Assembly: GCA_032821775.1 (NCBI GenBank) | Contig: JAVLRN010000005.1 | Location: 3,844,001-3,908,000 of the forward strand | Direction: 5' to 3' | DNA from: Sanguinoderma infundibulare | Lineage: Eukaryota > Basidiomycota > Agaricomycetes > Polyporales > Polyporaceae | Length of the DNA stretch: 64,000 nt | Shown: positions 20,910 to 33,408 of the stretch, one piece after another | How positions within the stretch are numbered: position 1 is the first letter of the stretch | Layout: each line of letters opens with the position of its first letter | The notes under the pieces: generated by a model | Told to the model about the DNA's origin: nothing | Seen by the model: only the letters and a program-made list of their open reading frames with translations | Databases searched by the model: none | Made by a program: the position numbers and the translations under genes

Positions 20910-21936
20910 CTCACGTCCATCAGTCCCCACAAGGACGTCCTTGCAGCTCCCGCAAAACTTGTCCCAGTGAGCGTTGCCCTAGAACGTCTCCGCTATGGGC
21001 TTCAGCGCGTCCAAGTCGAGAGACAGGCCATCGGGCAGGCTCTCGACATCCCGCCCGGTGTGAAGCGGCGCCTCCCGCGCGATCCTGCAGGCCCCACGAG
21101 CGGTGCAGGCTGTGCATGGGACAGCGGATAGCAAGCGGAGCATGCGCATTGCGCACTCCTGCGACGGGAAAGCATTCATCGAAACCAACCGCATCTGGTC
21201 CACGATGGGAAGGGAGTTGATTGTGGAAGTATACTTCGATTCGCTGGAAAGCGTCCCCATGAGCTGACTGCAGATGAGAAAGGCGCTCGGTAGGAGGATC
21301 TGGGCGTTTTAAAGTGAGCCGCGCGAGCTCGATGACCGTCGGCGCGTCGGTACCATTGACCTTGACGTAGCGTGCGCGGGAGTCGGAGTCCTGCCGTGCG
21401 GCGAGGTCGTTGGTGTAGTACTTCATGAGGCGGGACAGGGCATTATCCAGAACATCTTGGATGGCGTACTTGTGTGCCATGCGGATGAGCGAAGCCAGAA
21501 CGTCGAAAACGACGGGAATGAAAGTGTCTCTGTCACAATAGTAACTGTGAAGCGACGTTGGTCAATATTGGCTACCAGATGAGAACCGAGGGTGATGTAC
21601 TTTTTGCCGCAGTAGAGGACCAAGAAGAGGCGGCGGATGTCCTCGGGCGAGTCGCTCACATGGACGACTGGACATCCCTCGATCGTCTCTGTCGTCGCCG
21701 CATCTGTGTTTGGAAGGGAGAAGAGGTCGCGGAAGACTTCTGAGTGGAGGGCTAAGGAACCCTTGTGGACTCGGAACGCGGCCTTCAAATTTGCGGTGAC
21801 GACGGCGAGGTTCCCGTCGAACAGCCAGACGTCCGTGCATCCTTTTGAAGGCCAGATGCGAGCGGATGTGTCCCGTCATCGTCTCCGACACGTGCTCGCT
21901 TGCGAGATGGGCCTTGTTCGGAGGACATGGTGCTGA
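20910..21936 (-). pseudogene. BTB/POZ-domain protein, broken copy
   Basis: The ATG at 21936 starts a basic leader (SSEQGPSRKRARV). A one-base shift near 21835 separates it from the BTB domain (DVWLFDGNLAVVTANLKAAF and SEVFRDLFSLPNTDAATTET). The intron after the Cys-Gly-Lys-Lys motif is canonical and the following block RMAHKYAIQDVLDNALSRLM is intact. A second frameshift falls near 21310, between ELARLT and the block ending FLICSQLMGTL. A TAG after PIAETF interrupts the HWDKFCGSCKD zinc-like end. It belongs to the same subfamily as the genes at 27861-28983 and 29505-30613. Confidence 0.8.
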
Positions 21937-22400
21937 TGGCGGCCGGTACGACTCCACGATGAGGTCGATGGTGTGAGACGTGGCGGTTGTGACAAGTCAC
22001 AACACATTATCCGATGCGCGTTTGGCGTTCGCCGAGGCGTTCTCCGGCCGGACTTCCTTATTCATTCGCAGTCCGGACGGTGAGTGGGATCAGCTGCAGC
22101 CATCTTACCCTGATACTCCCACCTCTGCGACTCTGTTATCGCCGCCCTGCCTCGATACAATCAACCTCCTGCTTCGAATGCATTGCTTTACGACCGCATG
22201 ACTTGGCGTCGTGTGTTGCGAACAACATCAAGCTCTTCCGGCCGATAGGGATGTCTGGACGGGAGGAGGTCGACTGGGAAAGGGATAGGGCGAAGATGGC
22301 ATCGATGACGTCTCGTTTCCTCATTTGTTGCTTCTTCGAATCTTGTGGTGAGTCAGCAAATGCGCTATTATTGTGCCTTGGATTTGCCCTGGAGCACAGA

Positions 22401-22406
22401 TATAAA
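22401..22406 (+). promoter_or_regulatory. TATA box candidate for the aldo-keto reductase
   Basis: TATAAA followed by CAAA lies 80 bases upstream of the ATG at 22486, a usual distance for fungal TATA elements. Assignment is by sequence and position only. Confidence 0.45.
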
Positions 22407-22485
22407 CAAAGTCGCCAGGCTTGCTACCCACACCCACACGCAACTGCCCACTAGCAGCAGCGAAACCTAACAGGAAGCATCAGCG

Positions 22486-24135
22486 ATGGCCGCTACTACG
22501 AAAATGCCCTATGGTGCGTATGGTTACGCCTGACTGGTCCGTCGTAGGCTGACTCGCTCTGCAGTGCGCCTGGGGAACTCGGGTCTCAAGGTGTCGAAGA
22601 TCATCCTCGGATGCATGTCCTACGGTGATCCTCGCTGGCAGGAGTGGGTACTTCCAGAGGAAGAGGCCATCAAGCACATCAAATACGCGTACGTGCCTTC
22701 GTACCAGCATATATGCGTGTTTTAACCCTCTCCCGCCGTATTGTAGATATGACCACGGCATCACGACGTTCGACACCGCCAACGTGAGTGAGAGCTATCT
22801 CTACGTCGTGAGATCGTGAGGATTTCTCACGAATCGCATATTTTAGGTGTACTCCCATGGTCAATCCGAGGTCATCCTTGGGAACGCCATCAAGAAGCTC
22901 AACCTGCCGCGAGAGGAGATTGTCATTCTGACCAAGGTGTGTTTCCCCCATCTGCGGCCTGCTTTATGCTCAATCGCCCCTACTAGGTTTACTTCCCTAT
23001 TGCCAGAGAAGGCCATCGCTTGGAGGGGAATCCTGAAGACTCGGGCATCATCAACCAGCACGGACTGAATCGCAAGGTGCGTTGGCGTTGCTCAACATTG
23101 AGATTGTTAAGGATGAGCATGAGTGTACCTGTGGCCGTTACAGCATATCTTCGACTCGGTCAAGGCGAGCTTGAAGCGCTTGCAGCTCGACTATGTCGAT
23201 GTTTTGCAATGTGTGTACATCCTTTCATAATTTGGAAATATTTGCCGATGCTGCTGGTTGCAGGCCACCGCTTCGACTATACCACACCCATCGAGGAGAC
23301 AGTAAGCTTCAAATCCTTGTGGATGTATGCGGCGTAGCTGACTATATGCGCAGATGCAAGCGCTCCATGATGTCGTTCAAGCCGGATACGTCAGGTACAT
23401 CGGCATGAGCTCGTGTCATGCGTACCAATGTGAGGATGTTCGCCTTCGCACCGGCCCATAACTCCGTTGACGCGTGATCTTCAGTCCACCAGATGCAGAG
23501 TGCGTTCAGCTTCATGCGGCGGAGATTTTGGTCCTGCCATTGACACTCAGCTGCAGACTACGCCATCACCCACAAACTCACGCCCTTCATCTCGATGCAA
23601 AACCAGTACAGCCTGATCTATCGCGAGGAGGAGCGTGAGATGTTCCCGACGCTTAAGGCGAGCTACCGTCGTCATACGAATCTGCTTGAACGAACAGATA
23701 ACTCATTTGTTGTACAGTTGTTCGGCGTCGGCTCCATCCCATGGTCTCCTCTTGGCCGTGGGCTGTTGACTCGTCCGGTCGGGGCCGAGACCACCCGTGG
23801 AAAGACGGACAGAATGATGCATCGCCACGAGAACGACGTTGTTCCTGCCGTGAGGCAGCGGTACGTCGTGCCGACTATATCAACTCGATCCGTCTGTCTA
23901 ATCATGCTCTGTCCGCAGTGTCGAGGAGCTCGCGAAGAAGAAGGGAATAAGCATGGCGCAGGCCTCGATGGCGTGGGTCCTCTCGAAGCCGCACGTTACC
24001 GCGCCGATCGTCGGCACGACGAGCCTGGCGAACCTCGAGGACATCCTGGGCTCGCTCGACGTGAAGCTGACCGAGGACGAGATTAAGCTCGTGGAGGAGG
24101 AGTACCGGCCGTTGGCCGTTTCTGGGCACGTTTGA
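22486..24135 (+). CDS. Aldo-keto reductase
   Basis: Many short exons encode an NADPH-dependent aldo-keto reductase of the yeast aryl-alcohol-dehydrogenase-like type. The N-terminal strand is VRLGNSGLKVSKIILGCMSY. Catalytic residues are visible: Asp in TTFDTAN, Tyr in VYSHGQSEV, Lys in IVILTK and His in HRFDYTTP. Later come GYVRYIGMSS, FISMQNQYSLIYREEE, the cofactor loop VGSIPWSPLGRGLL and the C-terminal TSLANLEDILGSLDVKLTED. The ATG at 22486 begins a short first exon (AATTKMPY). One intron begins with GC rather than GT (after the Lys codon at 23653). It probably acts in the cytosol on carbonyl metabolites; the substrate is unknown. A TATA box precedes it, and a copy of its last exon lies at 10259-10435. 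Confidence 0.85.
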
Positions 24136-25295
24136 GCGACGGTACGATGCATAGCGTAGAGCGAGGGCGATGTACGATAACCACTGGGGAAGGTGCGATG
24201 ACAGTGAATGAACTGCCAGTTGTCCAAGTTTGTGTCAGGACCGAACGCCACACGATTTGATCCTCTCCGAGGGAGGTGGGGATGGTATCGTACTGCAGGC
24301 GAGACAGGTCAGGAAGGTGGGTGGCACAGACGCCCATCATTTGCCTCGTGCAAACGCCAGTCTTCTGATTACCTCGAAGCCTAACAAGAAAATATTTATG
24401 ACAGTTTGTATGGTGTAGATAATGGATCTCTCGGATTTGTTTGCGGAATCCAAACTTCACTGATGACTAGTGACTGACAGCACGACAAGATGTACAATCA
24501 AGGGCACTGTTCCAAAGGTGAGTAAAAAGAGCACCGAGCATTCAACGGAGATCCTTTGAAGCTGACCGAGTTGAAGCTTAATACATTGCCAATTGCTGAG
24601 ATGAAGGCAGCGAGACGTCGAGTTGCCACGCCGCTATTTGTTGCGCCTCCATGTCTATTGACAGTTCAAGTTGAGCGTGATTACTGTGCAGTGCGCGTCC
24701 TTAGTGTGAACCGTAAGCAAGGAAGAGGGGCAAGGCAGAAAATGTAAGCATTGAGGAGAGAGGAGCACTGAGCAGTTGAAGATCACTGGCAAGCCAGCCT
24801 GTATGGTTGGTGCTTGACAAACAAGAGCAAATATCGGCGTTCGGCCCGAGCTCGATTAGTGTTCATCCGTCACTCAGAACTTGCTCAGAACAGCGACTCT
24901 AAGTTTCTAACCCCCTTCAAGCTTCAACAACTTGGATTGTTTGCCCTCAGCGAGTCTTCATTGTCACTAAGAAGCACATAAAGCTGCCTGTGGGAAATTC
25001 CAATGCGCCTGGCACACAGGTGAGTTTTTATCCCGCGTTTCCTCATCAACGCACTGCGCACCGCACCAGCTATCGAGTTGAAGCGGTTCGTCGCGCGTGG
25101 CTCCGGAAGCATGTACTTGACAGCCGAAAAGCATAATTACATTCCCCGCTTCATCGGGGTCCTGTCACCGTGAGGTACAAGAGCGCCCCGGTCAGCGTTC
25201 TGGCCCAGACCGGCTCTCTTCTTGACTGCATACTTGCACTCGACTGTCGCTCCTTCCCCTGCTACTGGCCCTCTGCCTCACGACGCTCTCTACCA
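24136..25295. other. Intergenic region between reductase and amylase
   Basis: About 1.16 kb with no coding signal I can support. It must contain the reductase terminator and the amylase promoter, but no strong TATA or known operator is seen. Confidence 0.4.
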
Positions 25296-27286
25296 ATGCC
25301 ATCCTGGTCTAAGCTTTCTGTGTTTGTCGCTGCAGCGGCAGCCCTTTATGCGCCAGTCGACGCCCACCGTCCCGTCAAGGCTCATCACTTTGGGAGGCGT
25401 GCACCCGCCACGAACAAGTCGGTCATCATCGAGATGTTCGAGTGGAGCTGGGATAGCATCGCCGCCGAGTGCACGAACTTTATCGGCCCCGCTGGTTACG
25501 GATACGTCCAAGGTGCGCTCATGACACGTTTCGTGGCGTATGACGTGGGCTAATAGGCGTCTACAACCTGCTGCCGCGCCGAAGTAAACCCGCCGCAAGA
25601 GCATGTCCAGGGTGACTCGTGGTGGACGGACTACCAAGCCGTCTCCTACCAGCTCACGTCCAAGCATGGCAACCGCAACCAGTTCTCGAACATGGTCAAG
25701 ACGTGTCACGCTGCCGGTGTGGGTGTCATCGTCGGTGAGTTGTTTTCACATTGAACGAGTTGCAACGAGCTTGGTCTTTGACCCGTACGAATCTGGCGGC
25801 CCACGTAGATGCCATTTTGAACCACATGTCCGGCTTCGATTCGGGAACGGGCTACGCTGGGTCCTCGTTCTCCAAGTACAACTACCCTGGCATCTACCAG
25901 GACGCGGACTTCCATACCTGTCGCCACGGCATCAACAACTGGAATGACGCAACCGAGGTCCAGACTTGCGAACTCGCTGGACTTGCCGAGTAAGTGCCCG
26001 AGTACTCCTAGGCCTCTCGAGTTTGTTCACAAGGGCGCATTGTTAGCCTGGCCACAGAGACAGAGTACGTCCGCAAACGTCTAGCCGAATACGTCAACGA
26101 CCTCCTCAGCTTGAACGTGGACGGCCTGCGAATCGATGCCTCAAAGCGTCGGTTTCCATCTCGTACCTCACATCAGGATAGTCTCTGACGGACTGTGCAG
26201 ACATTGCCGTCGGCGACATTTCGAACATCCTGTCGCGCCTCAACCGGAACAACCTGTTCATCACGCAAGAGGTCATCTTCGGCGAAGGCCAGCCAGTCAT
26301 GCCAAACCAGTACACCCAGACGGGTCACGTGCAAGAGTGTGTCTGCCGATGCACTGATATGATGTCCGTGTTGGCTAACGGAGGATGGCAGGTCCCGCTA
26401 CACAGATGCCCTGAGGGATGCTTTCACAGGCTCGAGTCAACTCTCGGACCTGCAGAACCTCGATAACAGAGGTGCTCCATTACTCCTTACTCTTATTCAA
26501 AAGATCGACGAATTTGACTATCGCGCGCAGGATGGGTGCCCAGCGACAAAGCAAACGTCTTAGTCGCAAATCATGACACTGAACGCGTAAGTACCTCAAA
26601 TTGAACCCCCCCCCTTCGTGCGGTATCTAACTGTCGCGTTTGCAGAACTCGGGAAACCTCAAGACCACCTCGCCGTCCAACATCTACACCCTCGCAAACA
26701 TCTTCGCCCTCGCCCACCCTTTCGGTACGCCGACGGTCCTCTCGGGCTTCAGCTTCTTAGACTCCAACACGAACGCCGGCGCACCCAACGGCGGCGCGGG
26801 CACATGCTCTGGGAACGGCGGCGCGAACGGCTGGCTCTGCCAACACCGCTGGCAAGCCATCGCGGGCATGGTCGGCTTCCGCAATACCGTGGGCAGCGCG
26901 GAGATGACGCACTGGACGGCGCCCGAGGGCCAGAGGATTGCATTCGGTCGCGGTACGTCGTCTCGTTCTGTCCGAGTCGGTGACATTGAAGCGCACTAAA
27001 CACGTTATAGGCTCGCTCGGCTTCGTCGCGATCAACAACGAGGACTCGGCGTGGTCGATGACCTTCTCCACGTCGCTCCCCGATGGAACGTACTGCGACG
27101 TGATTAGCGGGAGCCTGTCGAACGGGCAGTGCACCGGCTCAACGTAAGTCGCATTGGCTCATTTTGTACGTTGAGCAACGAGTTAAATGACGCACTCCCA
27201 GATTCACGATTTCCGGTGGCTCCTTCACTGCGACCGTTGCCGCACGCGGGGCTATCGCGATCCACGTTGGGGCTAAACGTGTTTGA
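25296..27286 (+). CDS. Secreted GH13 alpha-amylase, 481 aa
   Basis: Ten exons (25296-25512, 25585-25734, 25809-25989, 26047-26147, 26201-26336, 26392-26471, 26531-26586, 26646-26952, 27011-27143, 27202-27286) join in phase to 1446 nt. The N-terminus has a signal peptide ([20 protein letters not shown]). The GH13 barrel shows [29 protein letters not shown] (conserved region I), [10 protein letters not shown] with the nucleophile Asp, [10 protein letters not shown] with the acid/base Glu, and VANHDTERN with the third catalytic Asp. A C-terminal beta domain follows ([20 protein letters not shown]). It hydrolyses internal alpha-1,4 links of starch or glycogen outside the cell. The closest type seems to be the animal/actinobacterial-like GH13 group (inference). 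All key residues are present. Confidence 0.93.
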
Positions 27287-27860
27287 TTTGGATGGACACT
27301 ATCCCTCACGCTGTCCCAGAGCTCGGATACGTTGAGCACCGCAGTACTCTGCGCTCGCGTCGCTTTGAAGAACATTATGTGCTGTTTCCGTTATTGTAAC
27401 CCTCGTATAATGTGCAATCTAATGGGCGACTGGCAACATCTGCCGCAGCGTTGTCGAGCGCTATCATGATATTTCTGCGCCCTGGAGCTTACGGGCGACC
27501 CTTGCTCTGCTTGTGATGTAGCGACGGGCGAAACCGCCCGTCGTGATCTCTTTTTGGCCGGGGTCGAGCGGGAAATCGGCTGCAACCGCTCAGGGCCTTC
27601 GCAGTACGTGGCCTGTTCCATCAACATGTCAACGCTCTCTGGGGGCCTAAGTATAGCTCGCTGATTCTACCTATTGCGTGACGCTGTGCTAACTTGAACA
27701 ACTAAGGTCAGACCAAACACGCCCACATCGTCGAAGACGAGTCAAGAGTCTCACAACAGGTCGTCCCGCTTGTCCGAGTTCACCTTGTCCCTGGCAGGTA
27801 CATGGTTACAGGCGATAGTAGCAGTTACTTACTCATCCTTCCGCAATGATAATCAAGGCA
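27287..27860. other. Intergenic, 3' flanks of amylase and BTB gene
   Basis: The two genes converge here. About 570 bases without a recognised feature. Confidence 0.4.
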
Positions 27861-28983
27861 TTATCCAGGCGGCGCGACCACCGACGCACCGCTCGAAGGC
27901 CAACTCGCCTCGTCCACCTCCTCTAACTTCAGTAATTTCGGCAAACAGTACCACGCCTCCCTCCGCTTTTCCTCGTCCACCGCCTTCGATGCAGACCAAC
28001 AATTCCCACAGAGGCCACCGCCCACTTCGGCATCTCCCCACAGCCACTCATGAATGGGTTCCAACAACTTCTTATCCGTCAGCAAATCGGTCCTAACCGT
28101 CTGCGCCCGAATGGTCTCCTCGCGGAATTGCATGCAATGCGGGCGCGACGTACACTGCCCACACGGGATGGCGGTGAACAGGTCGAGGACCCGCACGGCG
28201 CAGCGTTGCATGAACCTCATCTTGGCGCCAATGACCCTAGCTTGGTCTATGGGGGCCAAGCCGGAGATCACGGCATCCACCTTCCCACCATCACCGATCC
28301 AGCAGTTGTTTGCATATTGAGCGCACAACAAGAAAGCGGTCGGAAGGAGGGTTGGGGTGTTCGTCAGCCGGGCGAGGGAGATGACGGTCAGCGCGGCGTC
28401 CACAGGCAAGTTGACGGCGACGTAGCGTTTGCGTGAACTCCTTTCCAGGTATGCGTGGAAGTCCGCGGTGTAATATTTCTTGAGCCGTGAGACGGCGTCC
28501 TCGAGGACCTCCTGGATAGCGTATTTGTGGGCCATGCGGACGAGGGAAGCCAGGACCGGGAACGGAACGACGAGGAGCTCATCTCGTTTGTAGTAGTAGC
28601 TAAAAACGGTTTCGATTGGTATTAAAAATGGGGTGCGAGAACGTGTGAGGGATAACAAACCTTTTTCCACAGAAAAGGACCAAGAAGAGGCAGCGGATGT
28701 CCTCCGGCGCGTCGCTGACATGGACGGTGGGACATCCTTCGATGGTCTCTGCCTTGGCAGACTGGGAGGGTGCTGGCAGAGAGAAGAGGTCACGGAAGAT
28801 CTCCGACCTCAGAGCCAGCGTGCTCTTGTGCACACGGAACGCGACGCGGTGGTCGGCGACGACAACGATGTTGCCGTCCGGGAGCCAGACCTCGGAGTCG
28901 TGCACGGCGTTCAGCAAGATGGCGTCCTTTTCCTCGTCCTCTACCCGTGGGCGTTTGTGCGATGGGCTGGCCTCTGCTGACAT
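27861..28983 (-). CDS. BTB/POZ-domain protein, 353 aa
   Basis: Two exons (28983-28661 and 28599-27861) join in phase to 1062 nt. After a short basic leader (SHKRPRVEDEEKD) comes the BTB domain: SEVWLPDGNIVVVADHRVAF, VHKSTLALRSEIFRDLFSLP, CPTVHVSDAPEDIRCLFLVL. The single intron interrupts the CGK-S-YYY junction, as in its relatives. The rest holds MAHKYAIQEVLEDAVSRLKK, the ARLTNTPTLLPTAFLLCAQY helix and paired cysteines (CGQCTSRPHC and CGNC), which might bind metal. BTB domains mediate dimerisation and often recruit Cullin-3; whether this one does is unknown. It is the only fully intact member of four copies in the window. Confidence 0.85.
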
Positions 28984-29504
28984 GGCGTGGGGGGTATGAT
29001 AGAAGCGGAAGATGATACTAGGCGGCAGTCGACGCTGTACGTGTGACAAAGAGGCGATGTACATATTCCGCAGTCACGACGACGCAGCCGTTGCGCTGCC
29101 GGCCAATGTCGGAAATCTTACATAACGTCATATCCAGCGCACAATTCTGCTCTTCTCACGCGTCGACTGGCCCGGGCTCAAGTGCAGCGGGGGCCGGTAG
29201 TAAGGAGTTCTGTCGCAATTGTGAGGATACTCTCGACGTGCCAGAGAGTGAAAGGCCAACAAAAACGTTAGACGAAGACAACGCACGAACTGCGGCGTCT
29301 TGCGGCCCTCGATTTCCCTCCATCTCCGCTCAATTCTGGTGTTTCGCTGGGCGGCAAAGTCCGAACACTCTAATTGGATAAAAGGTGACAACACGTCTGG
29401 TCACGCCGTGACGTTTCGCGTTCAAGTCTGTCTCCAAGCGCGGGCCCAAGCTGTGGCACACCACCAACCTCAATATTGTCTCGTACCCGCTCATCATTAG
29501 CGCC

Positions 29505-30613
29505 ATGTCCCCCGAAGAAGCCTCAACTCGCAAGCGCGCACGCATAGAATTGGGGACGGGAAAGATCAGCTCGCATCTGACGTTCAAAAGGACGCAGACG
29601 TCTGGCTGTCCGACTCGTACGGGAGCATCGTCATCGTCACGGCGAACAAGGTTGCGTTTCGAGTCCACAAGAGCACTTTGGCCCTCGGTCCGAAGTCTTT
29701 CGCTACCTCTTCTCTCTTCTGACTGCGGACGTGGCGACGATAGAGACGATCGAGGGATGTCCGGTCGTCCATGTGAGCGACTCGCCCGGAGGACATCCGC
29801 CGCCTCTTCTTGGTCATCTGCTGCGGCAAAAAGTACGTTGCACCATGCCGTCTGGGCCAGATGGAACTCTGCTGACAAACGTTGCTTTGTAACTACTACT
29901 ACAATCAAGACGCACTCATCCCCGTCGCATTCGACGTTCTAGCCTCGCTTGTCCGTATGGCGCACAAGTACGCGCTTCAGGATGTCCTCGACGACGCGCT
30001 GTTCCATCTCATGAAATACTACACCAACGACCTTGCCGCGTGGCAGAACGCCGACTCCCGCACGCGCTACGTCACGACCGACGATACTGACCCCACGACG
30101 GTCGTCGAGCTCGCGCGGCTCGCAAACACCCCGATCCTCATCCCCAGAGCCTTCCTCATCTGCACTCAGATCATGACGAGGCTTTTCGACGAATCGAACG
30201 GCGATGGACCCCCGAAGTACGTTTCCACGGTCGCCTCCCTTCCCATCGTAGACCAGACACGGCTGGGTTCGATCAAGGCGTTTATGTCACAGGAGTGTGC
30301 GATGCGCATGCGCCAGCTGCTCTCCGCGGTCCCATGCACAACCTGCACCACGCTCGGGACCTGTAGGATGGCCCGGGTTGCGCCGCTTGACGCGCTGCGG
30401 AGCGCTGAGGGTCTGCCGTATACCCCGGGCGAGACGCACTGGGACAAGTTCTGTCAGAGCTGCAAGGATACCCCGGTGACGACCGATGAAGTCCTCATAA
30501 AGTCCATGTGGAACTCCCTTCCAACGTTTTTCCGTGTGGAGGGAGATGTATATGGAACGGCTCGACAGGGACAGGGAAGTGAGACCTTCCGGACGGTAGG
30601 AACGGTACCCTGA
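29505..30613 (+). pseudogene. BTB/POZ-domain protein, damaged copy
   Basis: This copy is divergent from the intact BTB gene. The leader (SPEEASTRKRARI) loses frame near 29550. DVQKDADVWLSDSYGSIVIV is in a second frame, a missing base near 29692 shifts SEVFRYLFSLLTADVATIET, and an extra G near 29790 shifts the LFLVICCGKK end. The intron acceptor before YYYNQDALIPVAFDVLASLV reads AA instead of AG (29890-29891). In contrast, exon 2 is fully open to 30613 (MAHKYALQDVLDDALFHLMK ... WDKFCQSCKD). The uneven damage suggests either recent loss or local sequence errors in the first exon. Confidence 0.75.
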
Positions 30614-31278
30614 CATGTAATACACTTCTCAACTTTTGAATCTAGCCGCGAAGATGCGTTCAAGAGGTTTATCTCACTCACCGCCGACGATCTTTATGCA
30701 GAGCTCTCGACTGCACATACATTACATGTAGGATGGAATTCATACATGGCCAAGAACGAGTTACTTACCTCAGGCTTTATTCTCAACCGCTATGCAAATC
30801 CATCTCCAGCTGTCCTTCCACAATTTAGCCTTGAAACCCCTCACACACCCACATCACTCTATCTTCTACTCTTACGCTCCAGTACTTTACTTCCCTTGTG
30901 TACGCTCGCCGGACCATCGAACCTTCAGACCACGCTCGGAGGAGTTGTATGTCTAAGCAGGCACACATGGCCCTCAATTAAATAGTGGGTCACAATAGAA
31001 TAGTACAGACAGCCTAGTCTAGTGCATCAAACATTAGGGCAGGAGAGCGAAACTTGAAAAAATGAGACGTATTGCTTCCGGGACCAGTGGACGAATCTTG
31101 AGAGGGTATCGACAAAACGACGAGATGGAGGCGATGCTCTGCGAGCCCCGAGTAATAGATCGCGCAGTTTTCTTGGTGCTGAGCGGAGCGGAGACCAGTG
31201 AATGCCGTACCCAGGAGTCGACCGATAGCGAAGAGAGTGGAGTAGAGGCGGTCCAGGATGTGCAACTTGGCGCGAGTC
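30614..31278. other. Intergenic
   Basis: About 660 bases with no convincing feature. Confidence 0.4.
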
Positions 31279-32479
31279 TCATAGCGTGGCCTCCCTAGAC
31301 GAGTCCGAGCTGGGACCAGATTCACCGGTGTGCGGCGCGACGTGTCCCGGAGAAGCCTGCCCCGAGGTGCGCCGCCTGCGGAATCGGCGGGGACGATAAG
31401 CCTTGCTAGACGCCGGCGACCATCGCTTGTTTGTTGGTGCGGCCTGTGGTTCGGCCCCGTCCGCCAATAGAGGGGTGTTCTCACCTTGGGCACTGAGCGT
31501 GGTATCCCTACGGTAGATGGCACGCACTAGCAGGCGCAAGTCGTCCATCCATGTGGTGGCGGTGCTGGACGCCGCGGTGGTGGTTGTGGTGGCGTGGGAC
31601 TCAGAGCTGGACTGCAGACATTGACCCGAGGTCTTGCAGGAGTGACAGATGCATGTGCACGCGTTGTCCGAGAGGCTAGAAAGGGACGGGTGGCTGGTGT
31701 TTTCTGATGGAGCAACAAGAGTGTCAGCAGTGGACACGGAGGACAAAGTTACCAAATCGGTGGTGTCGGTCGGAACCGTGTCGACAGCAGACCGCCTGAA
31801 AACTGAAGGAGAGCGCGTCAGCGAGTTTGAGAGATGACGACAATGCTTGAGACTGTACTGACCAAAGGACACAATACGCCACCAGATCTTCAAGAAGCTC
31901 CGACACAACCGATCGTGCAAAGGCTGCAACAAGTCTTCGGGAGATTGTTGCAGTAGCTGCATCCTCGCAGTCGCACTGGTTTCCTGCAATCGTGCAGATA
32001 GATTCAGCAGCGCTCGTGGTGTAATTGACGTGGAGAGAAAGAACTTACGCAGATGGTAGCGCGAAGCGCCTTGACCTGGTCGCGGAGCCTGGATATCCGC
32101 ATTGAAAGGCCATTGTACCACGCCAAAAAGACTTGCCACTTGCCGGACACCTTGAATGTTTCATCCCGGAATTGTGCCGTCTCGAGGCGGAACCTATCCG
32201 AGCGTCAGAAAATGGGGATGAAAATGATACGGAACTAGACACGCACTGTTTCAGACGCGCCTCGAATTGCGCAGCGAGGTGGCGTGTCGGGTCGAGCAAT
32301 CCCTCCTCCATGACGGAGCGGAGAACGCCCTCGGTGTCCTTGAGAGTCGATTCCAGTCGAGTGAGCTTTCTCACAGGACGTTGGCTCCAGACAAGCGCAA
32401 AGATGAGAGGGAAGACGGCCAAGAAACCAACTGTCCCCGTCACCAGGTCCCACACGCTCGCGCCCTCGCTATCGGCCAT
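31279..32479 (-). CDS. Membrane-anchored hypothetical protein, about 360 aa
   Basis: Exons 32479-32247, 32193-32049 and 31983-31279 join in phase. The N-terminus carries one membrane helix (VTGTVGFLAVFPLIFALVW) followed by a basic stop-transfer SQRPVRKL. Then comes a probably helical region (LESTLKDTEGVLRSVMEEG, then FLAWYNGLSMRISRLRDQVK). The C-terminal half is Ser/Thr-rich with a Cys cluster (CTCICHSC) and a basic Arg-rich patch (YRPRRFRRRRTSG). This N-terminal layout is common among agaricomycete proteins of unknown role. GTCAGT...TTTCAG at 31860-31796 could be a further intron, which would shorten the protein. An upstream in-frame ATG exists near 32622, but 32479 fits the membrane-anchor layout better. 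Confidence 0.65.
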
Positions 32480-33408
32480 GTGGTTCGAGGTGTCTTGTTG
32501 GGCTGAGGAAGTAGGGTGGTTGAGGAGGAGATCCGAGGGTGCAGCAAGGCGAGTCACTGCAAGGGGAGTGGGCAGAGAGGGAGGCCTTGTGACACCGGAG
32601 TCGCAGCACTTCCATCGCCCCATACTTATGCTGAAGAGGTAGAGGCGTGGGTCGCTCGTTTGAAAGAAAGAAGGATTTTCTTGCATTGAGGAAACGTGTA
32701 TAGATGCTGTGGCTTGTCCTGAGTGGCTGGTGGGGCTGAGGAGATGGATCTTGGCCGTTGGACGATGGTCGGAGAGGCTCAAGTTGAAGTTGAAGCTGCC
32801 CGGATATGGAAAAGTCTGCTTCGGCATCACCCGAGGGCGTGACTACATGGGCGCTTCACTTTGAACTTGTCACCCTCGCACCGTTCGCCCGTCCACTTCT
32901 CCTCGGCTTCCGCGCTCTCTGCCGAAACTCCTCCACGCAAAACAAAGGAACATAACTCAACAAGACTCAAACGGCTTTGTACCATTGGATCTGAGCCGGA
33001 CTGTCTGGGGAGATCGCTACTCTGCCTCGACAGGTATGGTTATAGTCTTATCATCCCTATGGAAAACTTTCAAGCTCCATGCTCCCCACTTCCCTTCGGC
33101 CGCGGTCGAAAATCTTGGTTTCTCGCTTCCTGTCATCACCACCATACACAGACATTCAGCCGTTGCTCGATATTATGGCGTGGACACTGGAAGATCCCCA
33201 CTCATCGCCCAACCACCGATGCCGCAATCAACCCAGCCACATTGCGGTATCCTCCTAGGACTGCGGCGCCGCTCGCGCCCGCAAAGCGTTTCAGAGACGA
33301 TATCGGGACCGCGACGTGTGAAGGGATACACAGCCTATAGGCATACACCAACTCCGAAAGCTTATCTCATAGCTCTGGCCGTGGTCGTACGCCCGCTTTG
33401 TTGATTGT
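32480..33408. other. Intergenic
   Basis: Open frames on the plus strand at 32861-33404 have unusual composition and no family. I see no gene. Confidence 0.4.

Noticed and set aside
32861..33404. Plus-strand coding region
   Set aside because: Composition is not gene-like and no family or splice structure is visible.
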